The notes under the pieces: model-generated
The model's input: the letters and a program-made list of their open reading frames with translations, nothing else
Databases searched by the model: none
Told to the model about the DNA's origin: nothing
Part shown: piece by piece, positions 51,101 to 63,962 of the stretch
Layout of the letters: every line of letters starts with the position of its first letter
How positions within the stretch are numbered: the first letter of the stretch is position 1
Made by a program: the position numbers and the translations under genes
Source: Echinococcus granulosus
Taxonomy: Eukaryota; Platyhelminthes; Cestoda; Cyclophyllidea; Taeniidae
NCBI RefSeq assembly: GCF_000524195.1
Contig: NW_020170388.1
Location: forward strand, 462,117 to 526,116
Direction of reading: 5' to 3'
Length of the DNA stretch: 64,000 bases

Positions 51101-54100
51101 CATAACATATCAAAAGACACGCGATTGTGGTAGTGCGCCTCCAATCCGGAATTGGAGGAGACGTAAGTATTCCGCTCGTGACATTACCATCAAGGGGAAA
51201 AAATGGCATTGTACTTTAACGACTGCACTAGCCTTGGATCTTTGGATTCCTGCAGAGGTTATGCAGGAACCACGTGATTACGGGCGAGTGTACTGCACAA
51301 CAATATAACCTCTTTGGTGTTAAAAGTATCAGGCGGACAAAAAGTTCATGTGGTCCTTCACCATCGTATGCTATAACCTCCAGGACCTTGTAGCATGCAT
51401 ACCATTACTTATATGCCTGCCGGTATAGTAATCTTTATAGGGCTCTATCCTAGCCTCTCTATCACTTTGAAGTAGCTTAAACGGAATCTCTGCTAAACCC
51501 GTAAAGATTATTCAAGTTTGTTTGCTTTGCGAGCCGGGTTTAATTCACTTCCATAGCTGTGGTTGGAGGTGATTATGGTCATAATTGAAAAGAAAAGAAT
51601 TTGCAGAGGTTTTGGTACCCCGCGGCAGAATTTACCTTACAGCAATGCTTTTAGAGATGGGATGGTAGTAATGAGCCAATCAGCGATGCGATATGTCCAT
51701 AAAATGGCAAATCATGTGTTCCAATTGGTCGGAAAAATTGTGCAATATCAGCAAAATATGGAATTGCAGCTGTGTTTTACGTGGGTGGAGTCAAACAGTT
51801 CGTTTACACCTCCACTAAATGGCTGTCACAGACGTTAACAACCAATGATTTCAAGTATCATGAAGTATCAACTTGTTCTTTGTTTCCTTCAAGTTATGAA
51901 AAGCCACCAATTCCAAACTACTTGCTGACTAAATAGCTGACTGTCCGACTGACCGACCGGCTGATAAGTTAACTTGTGAAGAGGAAAGCCTTCTGTATTT
52001 CAACGTTAAGGAACTGAATACATTATTGGGTATTCTCAAACAGCACCATATTTTCAAGGTACCATTCACCTCTTATCTTTGTGTATGTGGGGTGCGTTGA
52101 AGATGCTATTGTTTCCTAGGTATTGCTCAATTGTTGTGAAAGAAACAAGTGCAACTGAGATCCGCTTGATACGATCTAAGTGGAAACAATTTGATGCACA
52201 TTATGTGCAAGGGAACTATGTCATCATGATTACCTTCTTTTTCTCCTTCATCAGAAACAGTGAACCACAGTAAATCAGTCAATGGTAAGAAAGTTCTGTC
52301 CTCATGACATCAAGGCAACACAGGAAATCATGCCTCATATCGGCGTTAGACTTGCTGGCGAAAAGACCTGCATGTAAAGATGTGAGGAAGGAGAGATAGG
52401 AGAAAGATTGGAGGGAGTGAGGACGATGTCGCCTCACCCTCAGCTTCATTCAGTAATCATTGTCTTTTCAAAACACCATTAAACAATCAGATGGTGGATA
52501 GGATAAGCAAATGGAAAATAAAAGTGGGATAGAAAGGGAGGTAGGCAGAGGTAGGTAGTCTTTTGGCTTCCAGAGACAATGCGTGGCACAAAACATGAAA
52601 ATAGGATTTGGGTCTCATTGAAAATAAACCATTCATTGTAATGTTGGGAAGCTTTAAGTGGTGGTTTGAATTGTATATCATGTCTGCCGATGAATCCCGT
52701 TATTCTGATATTATACAGGAGGATGGACAAATTTCAAAGCCTATTCCTACACACGCCGGTTCTACTAAGTTAATTTTTTCAGAAATTTCGATAGGCCATA
52801 TTAAATGTGCAATTTGGCAGCCATTTAAATATAAAAAGCACTGTAAAATGTTGTTAAACTTCAAAAATGCTTCTATAAGATATTCTGGTTAAAAGAGGGC
52901 TAAATTTTTAATGGAAGTACGTAATGAAGCAAAATGATGAATCTGATAGCCAATTTTCTTCACAACTTACACCGATTTTGGCATCCCAATTTCAGTTTCT
53001 ATTTGAAAGGGCAACCTAACCCGATCTGATCCCACGACCTTTTGCGCATGTCAGTGACGAAGTAACCCAAAGGATAGGCTAGAATATCATTTTTGTGATC
53101 TCTTTGATGTTTTTCGTTTTTTTTTTCACCGAGTTTTAAAACCACCCAAATACCTTAAAGTCTTAACTTATAGTCTTGTAAGAACAGTGAATTAGATTTT
53201 ACCTCCTGCCTCCTGTTTGACTACCACCCTGATCCATCTCTGTAGGCAAGGACCATTTACCAAAATCAAAGCTCTCTTCCGTTTACTTAAAGAATGAGGT
53301 TTTGTTGATGTATTAGACTGATCAGGTGCCACGAATAATGTCGGCTTGAGCATGAATAAATGGGAAACGTTAACCATGTGTCCTACACCAACTTGACATC
53401 TGCCTTATCGAGATCTGCTGCAGGAGAAAATGGACCACTACATCTACCCAAATGTTTTAATGCTGATGGCACCTAATGTTTCTGTTTTCACCCCCAATCT
53501 ACTTCACTTTAATTATATGCGGCGTCAGGTAAAAAACCCGGGGCGTCACGCTGGTAGCAAATGTTTTTTAAACGTTATAGGTGAAATTAGGCAAATTGAA
53601 TTATGAATATTTTAGAAAGAAATCGCAAAAACAAATGGGATGTACTTGCGAATTCCAAAGTGTGGTTTTGGGAAGTTCGTTTGCCATGGCTGTGATGATT
53701 AATAGGGTCTATGGTCTAGCCACGCTCCGGCAGTTACACAACCTATTCAGACAAACGTCATTAAAAGGGCGATGAAATTGCGATATTTTCCAAACGAATG
53801 CAGAAAAATTCAGGACAGTCACGTTCAGGGGCAAAATTTCCGCGTTATTTTAATGACGTATGGCCCTGGGTGTGACGTGTGGTCCCGTGAAGGCACACTC
53901 AACTTGGGAAAAAGTGACGGTCGTTTTGGGTCATTTCTTCAAGATGTAACAAAATTCTACGCACAGTTCAGCAGTTCTCCATCAGTGCTACATACATGCG
54001 ACATCCAGACTTTCCTACCTGAATCCAGCTTCAGCCGTTTGTACCAGATCGCATCCCAAATCGGTTGATCGGATTTCTCCTAATAAGACAGGCCCAGGAG

Positions 54101-57100
54101 GCTCGTTGCCTGACACCTGTCTTCAGTTTCGAAGCAGCAGCTAAGTTAATTTATTGACAGTTTCATATTAGAAGAAAACACCCTAGCTGTGGCCCTGAGA
54201 CGAAATTGAATAGCAAAAGTGACACCCATCAAGACTTGTTGGTTATGCTGAGTTGTGTCTGAGATTTGGGTCAAAGCCCTTTGCGTGTGACTTGTGCTGA
54301 TAATAGAAAATGACATCTGCTGGAGGTCAAACAATTCTTTCTTAAATAAATGTATTGCATTTGATTCTTTGCAGTCCAAGGGAACCTCCTTCACCTCGTT
54401 AAGCCAGTCTTCGTGATTATTCAGTCCGAAAACGCCTCTAATTTCTACCTCTACGGAGTGCCACATGTCGCCCAGTCTTTACAAGCGGTTAATGCCCGGT
54501 GCAAATAAAACTGTAATTTAGCATCTTGATTAGAAATTAACCTCAGGTAAAAGAGTTTTCAATAACAAAACTCAAAGTTTCCTGTGAGATGCTCCAGATC
54601 TCCGAATCATGCAATCCATTATGCATGCACTTTAAAATGCATTGCAAACCTATGCAAAAAAGCAAAGTACTTCATTGAACGATTCAGACAACTAGCTATA
54701 TATGGCACTGGAATATATTAGGCACAAGTGGAGTATCTACTTACAAAAAAGAGATTATTCGAAATTTATACCTAAAGCTGACAGACTGAATTGCAATTCA
54801 GACAAAATCTTGGATATTTTAAATGACTCCTGTTGTTTAAATTAATGGAGAAAGTTTACAGGCATTAATTCAAAACCCGCTGCATGATTTTCTCGTTCTT
54901 TTTACCAAAATCAGAGAATGTGATTAACAAAAGAGTTTGAAATGCACCTCAGCAAATTAAAGAGTTGCCTAAGAATCGACGAAATTTAGATCTTTTAATA
55001 ACCTCCCATTTATGTGAATATGGAGTGATAAAATACACCTTCCTTAATTTATGAAGAGTTTGCCAAACCAGGGAATTTAAACGCATCCAAGGCTTACGAC
55101 CTATAGGGGTGTGATGTATGGGGTGCGTTAACTAACTGGGAGGGGAACATTTACAAGGCGTGACCATTAAATCCACACATTTTATCACCTTGTGCGGCTA
55201 AAATAGGTATGTCTCAAATAGGAACACTCATATCGTCTTTAAATTTCGCGCAATCTCCTGTACTAAAATGGGGAAAAATGACGTCCAAACAATAACAAAA
55301 AACCATTTTAGATGCCGATTATTTCAGCGGCTTCGAGCCACCAGTATTGATAATCTCGGAGAATCACTGAAGACCATTGTGCATGGACTCAGGCATTCAA
55401 AGGTAACTTTCATGACGATGTTAAATGCAAATCCAGTTGCTTCATGATCCAGCAGGGTGTACAGTCTGGGAATAAATGGCAAAAACTTAGAAGACCATGG
55501 TGAGAGGGTTACAGACTAACGTCTCCATGACACTAAGGTCTCGTTGATGCCTTTCATAAAAGATAACATGAATGAGTACCACGCAAGAGGCGTATGCAGT
55601 GCCCCTGGATGGTACGTCAATGCAAATCACGGGTGCATTCAGTGATCCCTTGTTGTACTTAAGCAGGGGCTTTGTAACAAAACCTAGCGGTTTAGATTGT
55701 TTTCGAATTTAAACTACAATTCCTAAAAAACAGCAGTACTTCTAGAAGTGTTTTTGACTATAGTTCAACCTGTGACATTTTGTTCATCATCCAATGTCAG
55801 AAAAAGTGGCACCGCGGCATCTTTATGAGCAAATCCTCCGGTTATACACCATAAAGCAGGGTTTTGCCTAAAATCACGTGCAAATTCACCAACCTCGAGT
55901 CTGTTGACAGTAGTTTATGCAAATCACCATAAGGAATAGAGTCAACAAATCAACCGCACATATACGAGTAGGGAAGCAGTAAATATCACACGAGCCTATG
56001 GGATATCATCCACCTTCCCAGTTTTATCATGTAGAGTTATGAACCTTGCCATCGGCAACAGTAAACAAATTAAGCGGAACCGAATTAGACTAAAATGAAA
56101 TAAACCAAATTAAATCCAACCAGATCAGTGTCATTCTACGTTCCGATTCAAATGACCTGAACAAGAGTATTTAGCCACCTTTCCAGGGGCTGAGTTAAGC
56201 AAAACATTAGTTGAAATAAATACTGGCTGCAAGAATTGACAATCCCTATCACAAGAATTGCTTTGTGGATCCTTTTCTTACCAAGGGCTTTAAAGTTAGA
56301 AATATTCCTAAGACTTAATTTGAAATCTGTTTTAAGACTACGTATTTATAATTAAATTGCAGTACCTTTTAAGAAAATCCATTAAATACTCACAGGCCTT
56401 TGTTTCTCCAAAAGTTGCATTGTAGCTACTTAAAATAAAGGATTTGGCTTTATATTTTGTGATTTAAGGCAGCTTGTGCAAGAATCCCATTGTAAAACAG
56501 ACATGATGTAGACAGTAATTGGTAAGGTTTTGGCCAACAGACACAGTGTTAGTCAATATGCCACAGTTTAAAAAGTCTTATTTTAGCCTTAGTGAGGAGG
56601 GCGATATAGTCTTAGCCTTGAAATCCATCAAAATAAAGAATACTAGATTAAATTAAAAGGAAAACTTTGGAGGATGCATGAGTGTAGACTGACCTGTGCC
56701 GTCTCGATGGCAGGGCAGCCCAACTGTCGACACCAAACACGCAGCATTTTGATGAATCTCTCGATCACATTGCCACCATTTAGACTCGCGGCTACGACAA
56801 TTCGCTCATTGGGATGGAAGAATGGCCACACGGAAATTCGCTTGGATTTCAACAGACGCTCGAAGACACCCTCACTGTCTCTGTTACACACATCAGTGGA
56901 GGAGGAATGCGAGGAGGTTTGGCCGTTAATTTCCAAACCGGCCGGCAACTTGAAGGCTATCTGGGCTGATGTACTGATATTGCAGGCTAAAAATGAGCAA
57001 GGAAAGGGAGACCGCAGTCAGCGCGCGGATTCACCACAAAATAAATTAATTGAGATAAAAAGCAGTCGGAAGTTGGAAGTCAACGGTGAAGAGTGAGATG

Positions 57101-60100
57101 ACCCAGCAACACCTTGTGATCTTTTGCAATGCCTGAGTGCAAAAGTGAAAGCAAATTGAGTACCTTCTAAAATCAACAAAGTGTGACTTAAATTTGAACT
57201 TATTCAAATCTCGAAAACTAGAACAATGAACTATTTTGCTCTCGCATCTGTGTGCAACGAAATGGCGTGATCAACTGATAGTCTGGATTTGGAGAACATC
57301 CAAATTATTTTATTGATGTCAAGAATGTTATAAATTTCTTTTACGGAGTAGAGAACGTCTGGGCTTAAAGCAGCGCATTTTCTTGGCAAGTATTTTTTTC
57401 TGTTAGTGAGTGATAGCCAAATTCAATTCAAGTATATTTCACGACACGTATGTTTCATCAACATTACAGTTGTGTTTATCAGTGCTAGAGGTTTTTTTGT
57501 GAAAAAGCGCCTCTTGAATGGCAATAATTGGTTGAAAGAGGTTGAAATGTATGCTCATGTTAATTCTAATTTATTTACATGACATAAAAGCTGAGAATAG
57601 AGGAAATTTTCTCCTCCGGTTCGAAATATGACTCCAACTGTTGTGAGACATATATTTATAAGGAAAAGGGGATTTTAGTCAGAAACATTATTTCGTAAAA
57701 AAAAAACGTGTCTTGAATGGCACAAATCGGTTCAAAGAAGATGAAGTATATGCTCAGCCTAAGTCTAGTCCACTTACATGGGATAAAAGCTGTGAATAGG
57801 GGAAACATTTTCTTCTGGTTTGAAGTATGACTTTAAATGCTATGCTATGCTATACACATTTGGATGGAAAGGCGCCGGATTTTTCGAGAAAAGTTCAGGA
57901 AAGGTGTGATACTTTCCTAAACTACCGAAAATGTACGATCTTAAAGGTATACAGTAATAGTGGCGATACCTTTTCCGTATACTTCCAAAAAGGACAGAAA
58001 TAAACAAATGTTCGATTGTTTCTTTAAACCGTCGATCAAAATATTACCCTTTAAACTCTTTGGAACACACGATCAATTTATAACAAACTCATGTGATGAT
58101 CTTGAGGACAGGAGGAGCATTAGTACACATAAAGTGCATTGCCATTAAATAGTGTCCTTTTGAGAGAAAGGCAAGGCGAGCACGATGTGCTCCTAAAATA
58201 CCGGAAATGAGACCCAAATGGAGGCACTTCAGAAAGGGGACCGCCTTCTCGAGCTGTAAACATCTCCAACAATCTATCACTCTTCCACAGCCTACCAAAC
58301 TTTCGTGTTCGGTAATTCGCTTCAGTCAGTGGCATCGAAAGTAGTACACCATACCTGACTACGCCTAAGTGAAATACAGTCAACGAGACTGCGATACCCG
58401 TCTGATATAGATCGGAAATGGAGATTATTATTTCCACCAACAAAGTAACCTGAGCTACAATATGAAAGTGAATGTTTACTTATAGGTGGTGGCCACCCTC
58501 AAAATTAGGTTCCCAGATCAGCTTGTTGGTTGTTCAAACCGAGAAATGTGACTCGCTAAAGTTGGCACGACCAAAAATTTTGGGCGACAAAAATAATTAT
58601 TTAAAATATGTAGCATTTCTTGTCATAATGCAATAAAACAAGTTCATGAGTTATTTTGCTTATGTTTTATTTGCTGAGATGACTATCGCTACGGCCTATA
58701 GCACATAGACCTTTCCTAACAAGATACAGATTTAGGAATTTCGTTTCTGCACGTTTTGTATATGGAAGGCAAGAGAGAAACCTAGCTCTTGTCACATCCA
58801 TTTCTGTCCCACATCTGATTTCCGAGCGTCAGTCTAGCGTGGGACTGTCAACTGCCACTAAGAAGGGGTTGTAATCATTTGGAGAAATAACATCAAGGGG
58901 AATGCAGGGTGTATTCGCCCTTCCTTCTGTTCCTTGTCTTTCTTCCTCCTCCCATCTTAAAATGCAAATATTCTAGAGATTAAGTCAAGTGAAAGATATG
59001 GAGCATGATGTCATGAGAACGAGACCTTCCTCCCATTGACTGATTGACTAGTTCTGTCTGTGTCAGCTTGTATTGTATCAAGACCTACCCCAAGTCCTAA
59101 CGAACAACCGCATCTGCAATACACAACACAAACGCACACAGAACCCCAAAGTCAGCAGGTATAGGTGTTTGAGGTGGAAGTGTTGCCCTGAAAAAATGGG
59201 AAGAGTTGCGGGTGGACTGCTTGTTTGTTCGTTTCCTCAACGTTGAAAGATAGAAGCCACTTCCCAGAACAAGTTAGCTTATCGGTCGGTCGGTCAGTAA
59301 GGAAATAATTCAGAGTCAGTGCCTTTTCATGACTTGGAGAAGATGATGAACATGTTAATAGTTACGAAGCGTGAGGTCATTGGCTGTTAACGCCCTAGAC
59401 AACCATTTGGTGGGAGTAAAAACGAGCTGTCTCGATTGACCCACGCTAAAGGCAGCTACATTTTCATGACCCACTAATCTCAAATTAGTTGTTCAGTCAA
59501 CAGGAACTCGATTTAACTTGAATTTGATGCATCATCGAGGGGTTTATCATTAGAATCACATTTTTAGAATCATTTTCGAAGGACACTCGAGTCCACCATT
59601 TCAATCCTTCCAAAGGTAATGCGACGAATCGTACGAGACACCTCTGTAAGTTAGTAACGCAGAGGAGTAAAGCAGAGGAGTTCAAAAGCACATCCATCAG
59701 GGTCAAGAAATATCCAATGATGTGAGGTCCCAAAATGGGAGAAATTAGTAGCGCGAGAAACGAATAGCGCCACCTCCATCCGAATGGAGCATAACAAGGC
59801 TTTTAAAGCATATGAACAATTTACAAGTTGCAGCAGGTCATTGAGGAAAGTCATTTTGAAAATCGCACTGATTTTTTGATCGCCTGAGATCTGACAAACT
59901 TGTTTCAAACAACGCAACCCCATTCAATGAGCTCTTCAGGTCAGAGATACAGATCATGCAATAAATTCGTGACCTACGGACCTCCTGCCACAAATCATTA
60001 ATGATGAATTACATTACTATTTGTGTATTTACGTTATGCGACAGGCATATTTTTTTGTTCAGTGATCAGTTTTGTGGAACAGTGCATTCTGTTTATGTCG

Positions 60101-61879
60101 GGAAAAGACGTCACAAGTGAAACCGTAGTTAAACACTTATACAGCCTGTAATATTACTTGGAGGTGAAGAAATAGATCTAAACAGCGACAGCGAGAGGAG
60201 TGAAGCCAACTCGCACAGAATTGACATTCTGATTGAATTTTTCGTGATCACATATTTGAGCAGGCACGGTAGACCTCACTAGAGGTCACACGAGTGCACC
60301 CGTGGTCAGCCTGGATTTACTGGGATACATGTCAGTCACTTTAAACAAACAAATGTATAAGTCCATCCTTTCAAAATGAACCCGAGATTTACTTCATGTA
60401 TGTTCCAAATTGAAATCTTGCCGAAAGTTGAAGGTAAGGAGAAGAGGAGGAGACATAACTGCCTTCTCCGCACACTTTCCTATAAGAATAATTTACTTAT
60501 CCACGAAGTGATAAGCCTGTTCGCATACATCATTAATGCACATTTTCGGCTTTCTTTAGCGCAAGGAATTGGAGCCTTCAAAGAAAAGACTAGGGAAAAA
60601 CGCTATGCCTATTTTTAAATGGAGCCTATTTAGAACCATGGTGTTGAATCCACCTATGTCTGCTTGTACAGAGGGGGTTATGCTTAGTCCGACATGCTCA
60701 GTTGCTGGAGGACATTTAAGCGGTGTGAGAGTCTCAAACAACGACAGTTCTTTTGTTAGTCACAATCCTGTCCGTGAAAATTTTCAGTCTAAAACCTCGG
60801 CACCCATTTCTGAAAACATTCAGTGAGCCACGGTTTCGTCGTAAGGTTGGACAAGAGAGGAGTCCCCTCCATGGGAAGGGCAAAACAAGGTGGTCAGTTG
60901 GCAAGATTTGAAATTTCAAGAAGTTTTCCTGAACTTAGTACCGAGGCAGACATAGTGAAGCGGGTTGTTTTGAAGCGGCTCAATTCAGTGTGTAAGTATA
61001 GGTAAGGATAATATCGACAACGGAATTCGGTTTTTACACGTTTAGGCCTATTATCTTTTCATAGAAACCTAGAAGTTCTAGTTTAGCTTGACTGCTCAAC
61101 GTTCATTTGAAGGAACTGTTCGTATCCATCGGGACGACTGCAAGAATAACGGTTGACATGGATCGTCTCTTCAGATATTACCGGCGTGATCCTTTCAACG
61201 TTTTCAACGTTACTTTGTAGCTTTCCAGGCCATTCTTGAAGACAAAAGAAGGCAGAACACTATGGTAGGATAGGTGTTGTCCATGTGTGGATGGCTGGAG
61301 GCTACTGGCATGAATTGAAGATATTTCTATCCAGTAGAAGTACAAAGGTGGTGCCTTAAGTGCCCGTGAAACCAAAACGAAGTAATACAACTTCTTGCGA
61401 AAATTCGTCATTATCGCGAGAAAGAAAAATAACTGTTCTAAAAATCCATCTCCCTAATTCAAACACATGTCAAATTTATAGAACAGAGAAGGAAATCACA
61501 TTCCAATCACCTCCAATTCAATTGACCACATTTCACGGCATTCTTTTTGCTGGAAGACCAAGCACACTCTTGTGGGGATTATTTACTACAATGGATGTAG
61601 ACGACCACACAGAACGTTCATTTATTTGATAAACGCAAAATGATTTAATGAAGCTACAAGTAACGGTTTGAGAAATACATTCACTTACCACCTATACCGT
61701 TTAACGTCCTCTGGTGTTCAAGAAAGGGATAGACGGAGCACTGAAGATCCCCCAGTGCCACAAAAACGCTAGCTCCGGCAGGCACACCCTCCCAATCGAA
61801 GGCAAGCTTTCCAACCTCCGTTCCGCAGGGCACAATTTCGGGTAGCAGGTGTGTCAGTGTGAAGCCCGAGGCGTTGAGG
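47975..61879 (-). CDS. SHPK: Sedoheptulokinase (SHPK/CARKL), four C-terminal exons, 5' partial
   Basis: FGGY-family kinase that phosphorylates sedoheptulose to sedoheptulose-7-phosphate, feeding the non-oxidative pentose phosphate pathway in the cytosol. Exons in coding order: 61879-61689, 56986-56694, 49325-49053, 48154-47975. They give about 311 codons and TGA, the C-terminal two thirds of a ~480-residue protein. Visible motifs in order: LGDLQCSVY, whose Asp is the catalytic base by comparison with glycerol kinase; NISTSAQ, nucleotide side; AASLNGGNV; LFGER; ALCRG-like AVCRGVVRNLVSM; the adenine-site GGALKRNPLL; and ACVGAAL near the end. All are collinear with human SHPK. A Ser-rich insertion follows LPAGLEI. 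The N-terminal sugar-binding half is upstream, beyond 64000. A possible ATTAAA poly(A) signal lies at 47711-47706. Confidence 0.94.
49053..49325 (-). CDS. SHPK: SHPK exon: LFGER region and CRG helix
   Basis: Phase 0 to 0, 91 codons, acceptor AATATTCACAG and donor GAG|GTAAAA. It encodes IYEKLSHAASGQIEH, then VDPRLFGERYC, EPGASVTNIHPDDVF and YAAVCRGVVRNLVSMAPPE. It aligns to human 'PTVLGERHLPDQLASVTRISSSDL...ALCRGIVQNLHSMLP'. Confidence 0.94.
49326..56693 (-). other. SHPK intron, 7.4 kb
   Basis: Contains a family C repeat at 51920-52455 and a T-rich run near 53118. No further exon is supported; the flanking exons join collinearly with human SHPK. The 53581-54068 open frames show no recognisable family. 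Confidence 0.7.
51920..52455 (+). repeat. Repeat family C, copy 2
   Basis: Starts CCGACTGACCGACCGGCTGA, collinear with the copy at 37786 through TTTCAACGTTAAGGAAC, AAATCAGTCAATGGTAAGAA and CTCATGACATCA to a purine-rich tail. The central part is more diverged. Confidence 0.6.
56694..56986 (-). CDS. SHPK: SHPK exon: NISTSAQ and NGGNV motifs
   Basis: Starts after CTCATTTTTAG with CNISTSAQIAFKLPAGLEI. A hydrophilic insertion rich in Ser (SSHSSSTDVCNRDSEG) follows that human SHPK lacks, then PFFHPNERIVVAASLNGGNV and the helix FIKMLRVW. It ends in phase 0 at CAG|GTCAGT. Confidence 0.94.
57499..57900. repeat. Tandem duplication, period 199 bp, two units
   Basis: CTTGAATGGCA at 57513 recurs at 57712. 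The following ~190 bp align through TATGCTCA, ACATG(A/G)(C/G)ATAAAAGCTG, GAATAG(A/G)GGAAA and the TCT(C/T)C(T/C)GGTT tract, with roughly 20-25 percent differences by eye. No coding capacity. Confidence 0.75.
58880..59310 (-). repeat. Repeat family C, copy 3 (reverse)
   Basis: On the reverse strand it starts CCGACCGACCGATAAGC, followed by AACTTGTTCTGGGAAGTGGC, TTTCAACGTTGAGGAAACG and TGACACAGACAGAACTAG, ending in a purine-rich GAGGAGGAAGAAAG segment. The longest and cleanest copy of this family here. Confidence 0.65.
61216..61389 (-). mobile_element. Solo LTR of the TRIM-like family in an SHPK intron
   Basis: About 174 bp on the reverse strand, starting TGTATTACTTCGTTTTGG and ending GAAAGCTACA, that is TG...CA. 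AAGT flanks both ends, a candidate 4-bp target duplication. No internal sequence accompanies it. Confidence 0.68.
61689..61879 (-). CDS. SHPK: SHPK exon: catalytic Asp (GDLQ)
   Basis: The reverse-strand acceptor CACTTTTAG leads to a split codon and LNASGFTLTHLLPEIVPCGT, then VFVALGDLQCSVYPF. It matches human 'LRSSGFPVHLLPDIAEPG' and 'VGVALGDLQASVYS'. It ends in phase 1 at G|GTAAGT and joins the next exon as GCC (Ala). Confidence 0.94.
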
Positions 61880-63884
61880 CTAAAAGTGAGGGAATAAATG
61901 GTGTGTTAAATGGGGAAAAGGACTTTTTTGAACAAATTGCACACAAAGGCATGTGACAGGGTGCATTGTGGTCTGTTGTTGACAGTCCGTGTTCCATGGC
62001 CATACCAGGTGTGTAGGTGGGAGTAAACACTCAATACCCTCAACGTTATGGATTGATGAAAGAAGGTTGCATGTGACAGCAAATTTATGATCTCCGTCGC
62101 TCCAAATAGAGGTCATGAGAGCAAGGCCCACTTCAGTCTATGACTTAATAAGCTTCAGAGTCCATAACAGACTAGCAAATCAGTTTGCTTGTTCCGACTC
62201 CCATTCCCTATTCTGACGAGGAATAGCAAAGATGGAGGACTTGTAACAGACTTCAATACGTGCTTCAGTGTTCGTTTCTTGTTGCAAAACCAAATTTCAA
62301 CCTTCTAAATATCTCTACTTATAACCTTTAAAGAATGTGGACGTAGTCAACATTACCGACTCTACATTAAAATATCGAAAATGTCGGTTTTCCTTGAAGA
62401 CCAATTCCACGATTCGGCATCACGGATAGTCCATTCTAAAGTCTAATGCCTTTGTCCAGGCCCCAAAGACGCATTTTGGTGGATACGTGCTTGCAGAGAT
62501 GGAAGGTCTTAGAGTTACACATTTGATTTGTTAAAGCAAAAAATCCAAGAGACTTTTTTTCCCCAGTAAACCATACGTCTAATTCCAAAGCCTCTCAAAA
62601 ACCGATCCTAAGGAATGTCATCAGTATTTCCGACCTCTCCACTTTATATCCGTCTATCAAAGTTTGTCACTGTTTGTAAGACTTCGGAGCATTAATTTAT
62701 CGTCGCAGTTGTGTCCAGTGTGGGGATGGAATTATCTTGCTGCATCAACTACTAGTGGAGTGAGGCGTTCAAAGTGGTCGCATTGATGTGGGAAATTAAA
62801 CCATGACAGGAAAGAAGGAGAAAATGAAATATGAAAAACTAAGTATGGCGTTTGCAGGAGAGCCAAATAGAGGTGGTTGACTTATCGGTACCACACCTCT
62901 TGACAGTCAAAACAGTCACAAAAGGAAAGATTTTTTGTCTTATTTTCACCGATCCCGGAAACGAAGGATGCTAAGATTGAGTAAACAAGGGAAAAAAGAT
63001 GACACCAAGAAGGAAATCTTATGTAAAAAAGAATTATTCATAATTTTTCATTCTAGGTCTTGTAACTTGCAAGGCCTCAGAGCTCATGACAGTTTGGAAT
63101 TTCGACTCGCATGTCCCTTCTTTCTTTTTCATCTTCAGACACCGAATTTTCTATTGCAACCATCTTTAAAATGATACTTTAGAGTACCGTCTTACAAAAA
63201 ACTTTAGTGGTAAATAGCTTTGCTACGTGGACGCTGTGAAGGCATCAAGGGTCGGCAAAAGTGTGATGGAATGCGAGAAACACGGTGATGTGGTTGCTAG
63301 TATGGAAAGTTCCATTCAGGCGCGTTTAATCTGATAAAAAAGCAGCACGAGAAATGACCTGTCAAATGTGCATGTAGTTTTTGAAATGTGTGAAACTCCA
63401 CCCCGAAACGGTTGGTTAAACAAAGGGTGAGTAGTGTCGAGGCTTCACTTTGGCAGGATACGATTAAGGGCAAGGAGAGGATGAATGCATAGTACAATAG
63501 ATTATACCAACTGGTAAGGAAATTTTTGATCAAGCACGGCATGTCTCCGAGGTAAAGTAACCACCATGGTCCAGGTATTTTGATGTCATAACCGGACGCC
63601 CACTGCCATTAATCATGTTCTTTCCCCTCCAATCTGAGTCACCCCATTTTCATTACATGTGTCATGTTTTTGACATGGTGGGTCAAGAAAAAATAGGGAA
63701 GTCACATGTTAATGTGTTAAACACGCGAGGTGTTTCCGCCTTGGTAGTTCATAAAATCTTCACTAACAAGCTTTCAGCAATTCTGTGTACTGAGAATAAA
63801 CAGATTTGCAGACTTGTTTGCCTTATTGCATTTTTAAGAGTGACTCCAGGACAGAGGGCAAGCTGCCTATATTCATCCATGGCG
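61880..63884. other. SHPK upstream intron, partial
   Basis: No further SHPK exon is visible on the reverse strand up to the window end, so the N-terminal exons lie beyond 64000. A weak family C-like stretch is possible near 62030-62200. Nothing else is recognised. Confidence 0.6.
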
Positions 63885-63962
63885 TATCCATCCATCCATC
63901 CATCCATCCATCCATCCATCCATCCATCCATCCATCCATCCATCCATCCATCCATCCATCCA

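Larger units (their letters stand above)
56987..61688 (-). other. SHPK intron, 4.7 kb
   Basis: Contains the 199-bp tandem duplication (57499-57900), a reverse family C copy (58880-59310) and a solo LTR (61216-61389). No exon is supported. Confidence 0.7.
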
